Shown here: in pieces, positions 1 through 5,220 of the stretch | Layout of the letters: the number at the start of each line of letters is the position of its first letter | How positions within the stretch are numbered: the stretch's first letter is position 1 | From: Acidimicrobiales bacterium | GTDB taxonomy: Bacteria; Actinomycetota; Acidimicrobiia; Acidimicrobiales; VFJN01 | DNA length: 6,372 bases | Reading direction: 5' to 3' | Assembly (NCBI GenBank): GCA_016936035.1 | Contig: JAFGPU010000026.1 | Span: forward strand, 1-6,372 | Position numbers and translations under genes: made by a program | The notes under the pieces: model-generated | The model's input: only the letters and a program-made list of their open reading frames with translations | Database searches by the model: none | Told to the model about the DNA's origin: nothing

Positions 1-1
1 C

Positions 2-2785
2 GTGGACCACGTCGCTTCGCTCTTGCTCGGCCTCGGTAGCGGGGGCGTGTTCGCCGCGCTCGCGCTCGCCCTCGTGATCACCTATCGCGCCTCGGGCGTC
101 GTGAACTTCGCGACCGGAGCGATGGCCCTCTACATCGCGTACACCTACGCGGGCCTGCGCAAGGGCTCGCTGCTCGTGCCCTTCCCGGGCCTGCCCAAGT
201 CGGTCGACCTCGGTCAGGAGCTCGGCTTCGCCCCCGCGCTCGCCCTCTCGATGGTCGTGGCCGCCGCGCTGGGCGCCCTGCTCTACCTGCTGGTGTTCCG
301 ACCGCTGCGCGATGCGCCCCAGCTGGCGCGGGCGGTCGCCTCGCTCGGGGTCCTCGTGGTGGTCCAGGGCGTGCTGGCGATCCGGCAGGGCACCAACACC
401 GTGAGCGTCGCCGCGATCTTCCCGGCCGAGCGCTGGGAGCTCGGCTCGGTGCTCGTGCTGTCCGACCGCTTCTACCTCGCGGTCACCGTCGTCGTCCTGG
501 CGGTGGGGCTGGCCGCCGCGTTCAGGTACACCCGCTTCGGGTTGCTCACGCGGGCGACGGCGGAATCGCAGACCGGCGCCTACGTCAGCGGCGTCTCGCC
601 CGACCGCATCGCGCTGGTCAACTGGATGATCAGCGCCATGGTGGCCGGCCTCGCCGGCATCCTGATCGCCCCGGTCAACCCGCTCACACCGGTGACCTAC
701 ACGCTGTTCGTCGTACCGGCGCTCGCCGCCGCGGTCGTCGGGAAGTTCCAGCACATCGTGCCGATCGTGGCCGCCGGCATCGCCATCGGCATGCTGCAGT
801 CCGAGGCGCTCTCGCTGGCTGCGGACTTCTCGTGGATGCCCCAGACCGGGGCGGCCGAGCTGGTGCCGCTGATCGTCATCCTCGTGGCCCTCGTGGTCGT
901 CGGCGGCGGCCTGCCCGCGCGCGGCGGCATCACCAAGCAGCGGCTCGGCCACGCTCCTCGCCCGCGGTCGCTGCTGGTCCCCACGGTCGCCGGCGCCGCC
1001 GTCGGGCTCGCCGCACTGCTGCTGACGGCAGGGACCTGGCGCGCCGCGATCATCGGCACGTTCATCTCGGCTGTCATCGGGCTCTCCCTCGTCGTCGTCA
1101 CCGGGTACGCCGGCCAGGTGTCGCTCGCCCAGCTCGCCCTGGCCGGCACCGCGGCGTTCAGCCTCAGCACGCTCACCGACGACTGGGGCGTGCCGTTCCC
1201 GTTCGCGCCGCTGCTGGCGGCGCTCGTCGCCACCGTCGTCGGCGTGGTGGTGGGGCTGCCGGCGCTACGGACCCGCGGTCTGACGCTCGGCGTCGTGACG
1301 CTGGCGCTGGCGTACGCCATAGAGGCCGTGTGGTTCCGCAACTCCGACGTCGTGCCCAGCTCCGGCGCCCGCATCGCGCCACCGTCGATGTTGGGCGTCG
1401 ACCTGGGGATCGGCGCCGGCCGGGACTTCCCCAGGATCGAGTTCGGCCTCGTGTGCCTGGTCACGCTCGTCGCCGTCGCCCTCGGCGTCGCGCTCCTGCG
1501 CCGGAGCACGCTCGGCTCGGCCATGCTCGCCGTCCGGGCCAACGAGCGCTCGGCCGCGGCAGCCGGCGTCGACGTCGTGCGGGTCAAGGTGCTCAGCTTC
1601 GCGCTCGCCTCGTTCATCGCCGGCCTGGGCGGCAGCCTGCTGGCGTACCGGCGGGGGGTGGTCACCTTCGACTCGTTCACCGCCATCGGGGGCCTCGCGC
1701 TGCTGTCGACGGCCTACCTGGCGGGCATCACCTCGGTGTGGGGTGGCATCAACGCCGGCATCCTCGCCTCGACGGGCATCACGTTCATCGCGCTCGATCG
1801 GTGGGTCGACCTCGGCGCGTGGTTCCACGTCATCAGCGGCGTCCTCCTCATCGTCACCTTGATCGCCAACCCCGAGGGCGTCGCCGCCGTGGGCCACCAG
1901 CTCGCGGACCGCTGGGCCCGGTGGCGGGCCGGTCGGCAGGAGGGCGACGCCGGCGTCGGCCGCCCGGCGGTGGCCACCGCCGAGCCGGCGGCTGCCACGG
2001 CCGCCGGTGCCGGGGCGGTGGTCGTGGCACCCGACGGCGCCCGGGCCGTGGACGGCGCCGCCGTGCTCGATCTCGACCACCTGACGGTGCGCTACGGCGG
2101 CGTCGTCGCCGTCAACGACGTGTCGCTCCGCGTCGACGCGGGCACGATCGTCGGCCTCATCGGGCCGAACGGAGCCGGCAAGACCAGCGTCATCGATGCC
2201 GTCACCGGCTTCGCCGGGGCGACCGGCTCGGTCGGGCTCGCTGGGCGGCGCATCGACGCGCTCGCTCCGCACGCCCGCGTGCGGGCGGGCCTGGCCCGCA
2301 CGTTTCAGTCGCTCGAGCTCTACGACGACCTCTCGGTCGAGGAGAACGTCAGCGTGGCGGCGTTGGGCCGTCGCCACGCCGAGCGCCGCGCCGCCGTCGA
2401 ACGGGCGCTGGACAACGTCGGGATCGCGGCACTGCGCGACCGGCCGGCCGGCGAGCTGAGCCAGGGCGAGCGCCAACTCGTGTCGATCGCCCGGGCCTGC
2501 GTCGCGGAGCCCCGCGTGCTGCTGCTCGACGAACCGGCCGCCGGGCTCGACAGCGAGGAGAGCACCTGGCTCGGCGAGCGCATTCGCGCCATCTGCTCGT
2601 CGGGCACGTCGATGCTCCTCGTCGACCACGACGTCAACCTCGTGCTGAACGTGTGCGACCACGTCTACGTCCTGGACTTCGGGGCCGTGATCGCCGAGGG
2701 TCCCCCGGACGCGATCCGGTCGAACCGGGCGGTCGCCGACGCGTACCTCGGCACGATGCACGACACAGAGGCGGTGACGGCATGA
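2..2785 (+). CDS. HAAT-type ABC importer fusion: LivH-like permease + LivM-like permease + LivG-like ATPase
   Basis: Inner-membrane core of a branched-chain amino acid type (HAAT) importer, with three normally separate subunits in one 927-residue chain. Residues about 1-305 are LivH-like: an N-terminal hydrophobic helix running into VVNFATGAMA (33-42), and a cytoplasmic coupling loop around 178-220 (FGLLTRA, then MVAGLAG). Residues about 325-630 are LivM-like: GYAGQVSLAQ (368-377) and coupling loop 504-543 (LGSAMLAVRANE, then FIAGLGG). An Ala/Gly/Val-rich linker (about 640-686) leads to a LivG-like ATPase, 687-927. The ATPase has Walker A GPNGAGKT (721-728), Q-loop Q769, signature LSQGERQ (819-825), Walker B LLLDEP (840-845) and H-loop H876, so all catalytic motifs are intact; it ends with the family-typical AYLG (914-917). 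GTG at 2 puts the LivH N-terminus where the family expects it, but an upstream start cannot be excluded. The gene overlaps livF by ATGA. The name implies amino acids; the true substrate is unknown. Confidence 0.95.
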   Translation: MDHVASLLLGLGSGGVFAALALALVITYRASGVVNFATGAMALYIAYTYAGLRKGSLLVPFPGLPKSVDLGQELGFAPALALSMVVAAALGALLYLLVFRPLRDAPQLARAVASLGVLVVVQGVLAIRQGTNTVSVAAIFPAERWELGSVLVLSDRFYLAVTVVVLAVGLAAAFRYTRFGLLTRATAESQTGAYVSGVSPDRIALVNWMISAMVAGLAGILIAPVNPLTPVTYTLFVVPALAAAVVGKFQHIVPIVAAGIAIGMLQSEALSLAADFSWMPQTGAAELVPLIVILVALVVVGGGLPARGGITKQRLGHAPRPRSLLVPTVAGAAVGLAALLLTAGTWRAAIIGTFISAVIGLSLVVVTGYAGQVSLAQLALAGTAAFSLSTLTDDWGVPFPFAPLLAALVATVVGVVVGLPALRTRGLTLGVVTLALAYAIEAVWFRNSDVVPSSGARIAPPSMLGVDLGIGAGRDFPRIEFGLVCLVTLVAVALGVALLRRSTLGSAMLAVRANERSAAAAGVDVVRVKVLSFALASFIAGLGGSLLAYRRGVVTFDSFTAIGGLALLSTAYLAGITSVWGGINAGILASTGITFIALDRWVDLGAWFHVISGVLLIVTLIANPEGVAAVGHQLADRWARWRAGRQEGDAGVGRPAVATAEPAAATAAGAGAVVVAPDGARAVDGAAVLDLDHLTVRYGGVVAVNDVSLRVDAGTIVGLIGPNGAGKTSVIDAVTGFAGATGSVGLAGRRIDALAPHARVRAGLARTFQSLELYDDLSVEENVSVAALGRRHAERRAAVERALDNVGIAALRDRPAGELSQGERQLVSIARACVAEPRVLLLDEPAAGLDSEESTWLGERIRAICSSGTSMLLVDHDVNLVLNVCDHVYVLDFGAVIAEGPPDAIRSNRAVADAYLGTMHDTEAVTA
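2767..2771 (+). promoter_or_regulatory. Ribosome binding site of the LivF-like gene
   Basis: AGAGG lies 10 nt before the ATG at 2782, inside the last codons of the upstream fusion gene. It supports the ATG that overlaps the upstream stop as ATGA, an arrangement typical of translational coupling. Confidence 0.5.
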
Positions 2786-3543
2786 GCGAGCGTGGTCCTG
2801 TGGTGGAGGCGCCGAGCGAGCCCGGACGAGCGCGTGCCCGGCTCGAGTGCCGGGGCTGCACGGGAGGTCGGGGTTCGACCGTCGTGTTCCGCGACCTCGA
2901 CCTCGACGTGCGCGCGGGAACGGTGGTGGCCCTGCTGGGCCCGAACGGCGCCGGCAAGTCGACGCTGCTGCTCACGCTGGCCGGACTGCTGCCGGCCCGG
3001 GCCGGTGAGGTGCGCGTCGACGGTGTCGCGCTGCGCCCGGGGAACGCGGTCGCCGCCAGCCACGCCGGCGTCGTGCTCGTCCCCGACGACCGGTCGCTCT
3101 TCATGACGCTGACCGTCGAGGAGAACCTCGAGGTCGCCAGGCGGCGAGGCGGACCGGCGGCGCGCGACCTGGTCGACATCTTCCCTGCGCTGGGCCAGCG
3201 CTGGCGCATCTCGGCCGGCGCCCTGTCGGGGGGCGAGCAGCAGATGCTCGCCCTGGCCCGCGCCCTCATCCAGCAGCCCAAGGTGCTGCTCGTCGACGAG
3301 ATGAGCATGGGGCTCGCCCCCCTCATCGTCGAGACGCTGTTCGACACCGTCCGGCGCATCGCCCGCGACCACGGCGCCGCCATCGTGCTCGTCGAGCAGC
3401 ACGTGAAGCTCGCGCTGGGCGTCGCCGACGAGGCGGCCGTCCTCAACCGCGGGGCCATCGTCCTCCGGGGTGCGGCCGACGAGTTGCGCGACGACAGCAC
3501 GCAGCTCGAACGCGCCTACCTCGGCGAGCCGGAACCGGCCTGA
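2782..3543 (+). CDS. livF: LivF-like ATP-binding subunit of the branched-chain amino acid type importer
   Basis: Cytoplasmic ATPase of 253 residues that should pair with the LivG-like domain of the preceding fusion to power import. Motifs in order: Walker A GPNGAGKST (53-61), the LivF-type PxxRxLF-TVEENL stretch (101-116) where LivF proteins carry an acidic residue in place of the Q-loop Gln (here D102/D103 for the usual PEGR), signature LSGGEQQM (148-155), Walker B VLLVDE (168-173) followed by MSMGLAP, and H-loop VEQH with H207; many LivF proteins have Asn there. It ends AYLGEPEPA, the usual LivF tail. Length matches the family apart from about 15 extra polar N-terminal residues (SERGPVVEAPSEP). 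The ATG overlaps the upstream TGA. The same frame stays open far upstream, but that stretch is Arg/Pro-rich shadow of the fusion gene, so 2782 is the start. The next gene begins 1 nt after the stop. Substrate unknown. Confidence 0.95.
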   Translation: MSERGPVVEAPSEPGRARARLECRGCTGGRGSTVVFRDLDLDVRAGTVVALLGPNGAGKSTLLLTLAGLLPARAGEVRVDGVALRPGNAVAASHAGVVLVPDDRSLFMTLTVEENLEVARRRGGPAARDLVDIFPALGQRWRISAGALSGGEQQMLALARALIQQPKVLLVDEMSMGLAPLIVETLFDTVRRIARDHGAAIVLVEQHVKLALGVADEAAVLNRGAIVLRGAADELRDDSTQLERAYLGEPEPA

Positions 3544-3544
3544 C

Positions 3545-4390
3545 GTGACGACCGTGGGCATCGCCACGGGCGCCGGGCGGGGGATGGGCCTGGCCTGCGC
3601 GCAGCGCCTGGTCGACATGGTCGACGCCGTGCTGCTGGTCGACCGGGACGAGGCCGCCGTGACCGCGGCAGCCGCCAGCCTGGCGACCGCGGCGCCCGGC
3701 ACCGTCGTCGAGCCCGTCGTCGCCGACGTCACCGACCGCGAGGCCCTCGGCCGGCTGGCGGCCCGCGTCGCCGAGCGGGGCACCCTTCGGGCCGTCGCCC
3801 ACGCCGCGGGGGTCTCGCCGACCATGGCCGACTGGCGCCGCATCTTCGCGGTCGACCTGGTGGGCACGGCGTTGCTGGCCGAGGCGCTGCGGCCGCTCGC
3901 CACCTCGGGGACGGCGATGGTGTGCTTCGCCTCGATGGCCCCGTTGCTGGGCATCACCGCACCGCACGCCGCCGCCGACGCCGCGCTGGACGAGCCGCTC
4001 GACGGCGCGCTGCCCGACCGCATCCACGCTGCGCTCGGGCCGGCGGTCGAGGACCCGGGCCTGGCCTACGCGTGGGCCAAGCGGGGGGTCCAGCGCTTCG
4101 TGCAGCAGGAGGCCGTGCGCCTCGGGCCGGTCGGCGCCCGCGCCTGCTCGGTCTCGCCCGGCATCGTCGACACGCCGCAGGGCCGGCAGGAGGCGGCGAG
4201 CCAGCCGTTCATGGAGGTGCTGGTCGAGCGCACGCCCCTCGGCCGCATCGCCCGGCCCGACGAGGTCGCTGCCGTCGTCGCCTTCCTGCTGTCCGACGCG
4301 GCCAGCTTCGTGACGGGCGTCGACGTGCTCGTCGACGGGGGCGTCTGCTCGGCCCTGCGCGGGCCGGGCGCCACGACGGCTACGGGCTGA
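3545..4390 (+). CDS. Short-chain dehydrogenase/reductase, NAD-type, resembling 3-alpha-hydroxysteroid dehydrogenase/carbonyl reductase
   Basis: Predicted soluble NAD(H)-dependent alcohol dehydrogenase or ketone reductase of 281 residues. Rossmann motif TGAGRGMG is at 8-15. D33 after strand beta-2 (LLVDRD) predicts NAD over NADP. D61-V62 is the adenine-binding DV, and HAAG (86-89) stands in for NNAG. Catalytic residues are S130, Y175 and K179 (YAWAK); the helix alpha-4 Asn of the usual tetrad appears as D104 in FAVDLVGT. The S130-to-Y175 distance is 45 residues instead of about 13, caused by an Ala/Asp-rich insert. A similar long loop before a LAYAxxK motif, and a comparable C-terminal GRxxxPxE...FLxSxAASxVxG...DGG block, occur in Comamonas 3-alpha-HSD/carbonyl reductase, as I recall it. 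The PG motif (SPGIVDTP, 204-211) is present. GTG 3545 begins 1 nt after the livF stop with only weak GGAA upstream; GTG 3554 is an alternative. Likely co-transcribed with the importer. Substrate unproven. Confidence 0.9.
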   Translation: MTTVGIATGAGRGMGLACAQRLVDMVDAVLLVDRDEAAVTAAAASLATAAPGTVVEPVVADVTDREALGRLAARVAERGTLRAVAHAAGVSPTMADWRRIFAVDLVGTALLAEALRPLATSGTAMVCFASMAPLLGITAPHAAADAALDEPLDGALPDRIHAALGPAVEDPGLAYAWAKRGVQRFVQQEAVRLGPVGARACSVSPGIVDTPQGRQEAASQPFMEVLVERTPLGRIARPDEVAAVVAFLLSDAASFVTGVDVLVDGGVCSALRGPGATTATG

Positions 4391-5129
4391 CCGGGCGGGG
4401 CGCGACGGTGATCGACGGCACCGACAACGTGGCGCCGCGGTCGAGCACGGCGTGCACCATGGCGACCAGGTGCTCGACGTCCATCAACGTGCCGGACAGG
4501 TAGTTGCGGGAGACCCAGATGGGGTGCACCTCGGCCATGAGGTCGAGGTCCCACCCCATGGGGAACCCCGTCATGGCGTCGCCCTCGCCGCCGGCGCAGT
4601 CGCCGACGACCACCCGGGTGAAGCCGATGCCGGGGTGCTCGCCCCGCCAGGCGTCGACCATCTTGTCGAGCGCCGCCTTGCTGACCGCGTAGGCGCCGAG
4701 GCCCGGCCACGGCGGTGTGACCGAGCCGCTCACGGACGAGAGGTAGACCGCGCACCCTCCCGACTCGTCGAGGTGGGGGACCGCGGCCGCGGTGACCAGC
4801 GCCGCGCCGGTGACGTTGGTGTCGAACACGCTGCGCCACGTCTCGGCGTCGGTGTCGACCAGCTTCTTGAGCGGCCCGATGCCGGGCGTGTACACGAGCG
4901 CGTCGATGCCGCCCAGGCCGGCTGCCGCCTCGTCGATCGCGGCGCGGCACGATGCCGCGTCGGTGACGTCGCACTCGACGACCAGCGTGCCGGGGCCGGC
5001 GTCCTTGGCGGCGTCGTCGAGCCGCTCGCGGCGCCGGGCGAGCAGGGCCACGTGACCGCCCCGCCGGGCGAGGCCCACTCCGATGCAACGCCCGAGACCA
5101 CTCGAAGCGCCCACGACCACCGTTCGCAC
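4380..5129 (-). CDS. Short-chain dehydrogenase/reductase, NADP-type
   Basis: Predicted soluble oxidoreductase of 249 residues with the classical SDR fold. The cofactor loop is GASSGLG (7-13). R32-R33 after strand beta-2 (LLARRRERL) predict NADP(H). C53-D54-V55 is the adenine-contact site. N105 (TNVTG), S132, Y147 and K151 (YAVSK) make a complete catalytic tetrad with ordinary spacing. Two family landmarks are altered: the NNAG stretch reads YTPG (80-83), and the expected PG motif after strand beta-6 is replaced by VVVGDCAGGEGDA (173-185). The substrate and C-terminal part (190-249) is rich in Trp and Met and ends VPSITVAPRP. The GTG start at 5129 is supported by GAGGGGG 7 nt upstream. The gene follows the TetR gene on the same strand after 91 nt, and its end overlaps the end of the plus-strand SDR by 11 nt. 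Substrate unknown; it could act on the same compound as its convergent neighbour. Confidence 0.9.
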   Translation of the reverse strand: MRTVVVGASSGLGRCIGVGLARRGGHVALLARRRERLDDAAKDAGPGTLVVECDVTDAASCRAAIDEAAAGLGGIDALVYTPGIGPLKKLVDTDAETWRSVFDTNVTGAALVTAAAVPHLDESGGCAVYLSSVSGSVTPPWPGLGAYAVSKAALDKMVDAWRGEHPGIGFTRVVVGDCAGGEGDAMTGFPMGWDLDLMAEVHPIWVSRNYLSGTLMDVEHLVAMVHAVLDRGATLSVPSITVAPRPVSP

Positions 5130-5136
5130 GATCGAT

Positions 5137-5143
5137 CCCCCTC
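5137..5143 (-). promoter_or_regulatory. Ribosome binding site of the minus-strand SDR
   Basis: The minus strand reads GAGGGGG, then 7 nt (ATCGATC), then GTG. The purine run and spacing are good for an actinobacterial Shine-Dalgarno site and fix the start of the SDR at 5129. Confidence 0.7.
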
Positions 5144-5149
5144 GTTCCG

Positions 5150-5172
5150 GATGTGACCGAGATGTTAGACCG
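5150..5172. repeat. Imperfect tandem direct repeat in the intergenic region, possible operator
   Basis: On the plus strand GATGTGACCG (5150-5159) is followed after one base by GATGTTAGACCG (5161-5172). The two copies share GATGT and GACCG and differ only by a TA insertion. Their left ends are 11 nt apart, close to one helical turn. The repeat overlaps a possible -10 element and probable transcription start of the minus-strand SDR, so a role as operator for the neighbouring tandem TetR protein is possible. The repeat is seen directly; the function is inference. Confidence 0.4.
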
Positions 5173-5189
5173 TATGCGCCGCTCGTCGA
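5162..5189 (-). promoter_or_regulatory. Possible promoter of the minus-strand SDR
   Basis: Reading the minus strand, TCGACG (5189-5184, four of six matches to TTGACA) is followed by 16 nt and TAACAT (5167-5162, four of six to TATAAT). Transcription would start about 5155, leaving a leader of roughly 25 nt before the GTG at 5129, with the Shine-Dalgarno site within it. The stretch is conspicuously A/T-richer than its surroundings. Chance matches of this quality are common, so this is only a candidate. Confidence 0.3.
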
Positions 5190-5220
5190 AAGCCCGGGAC
5201 CGCGTGTCGCGAACGACGGG

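Noticed and set aside
697..1686. 329-residue minus-strand frame inside the permease region
   Set aside because: Ser/Thr/Ala/Arg-rich shadow of membrane-helix codons, with no domain and no plausible Shine-Dalgarno site or operon position.
1265..2761. 498-residue minus-strand frame opposite the transporter fusion
   Set aside because: Low-complexity Asp/Arg/Gly/His-rich translation with no recognisable motif. It mirrors a strongly supported gene and is expected from very high third-position GC.
832..2781. Long plus-strand frame open from 832 into livF, which would give a 903-residue protein
   Set aside because: The part before 2782 is almost entirely Arg, Pro, Ala and Gly and lies out of frame over the well-supported transporter fusion. 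Only the segment from ATG 2782 is LivF.
3470..3544. Upstream ATG extension of the plus-strand SDR overlapping the livF 3' end
   Set aside because: The extra 25 residues are Ser/Thr/Arg-rich without SDR similarity. GTG 3545 puts the TGxxxGxG motif at the normal distance from the N-terminus.
2634..4023. Several minus-strand frames (288, 452 and 194 residues) opposite livF and the plus-strand SDR
   Set aside because: They overlap each other and cover two genes with intact catalytic motifs, and their composition is typical of antisense translation in high-GC DNA.
4066..5088. 340-residue minus-strand frame across both SDR genes
   Set aside because: Arg/Gly/Pro-rich frame shift of the real minus-strand SDR that runs on into the antisense of the plus-strand SDR.
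5205..5218. Hairpin GTCG-TTCG-CGAC just downstream of the TetR stop as a terminator
   Set aside because: The stem is only 4 bp and no U-tract follows, so it cannot be supported as a rho-independent terminator.
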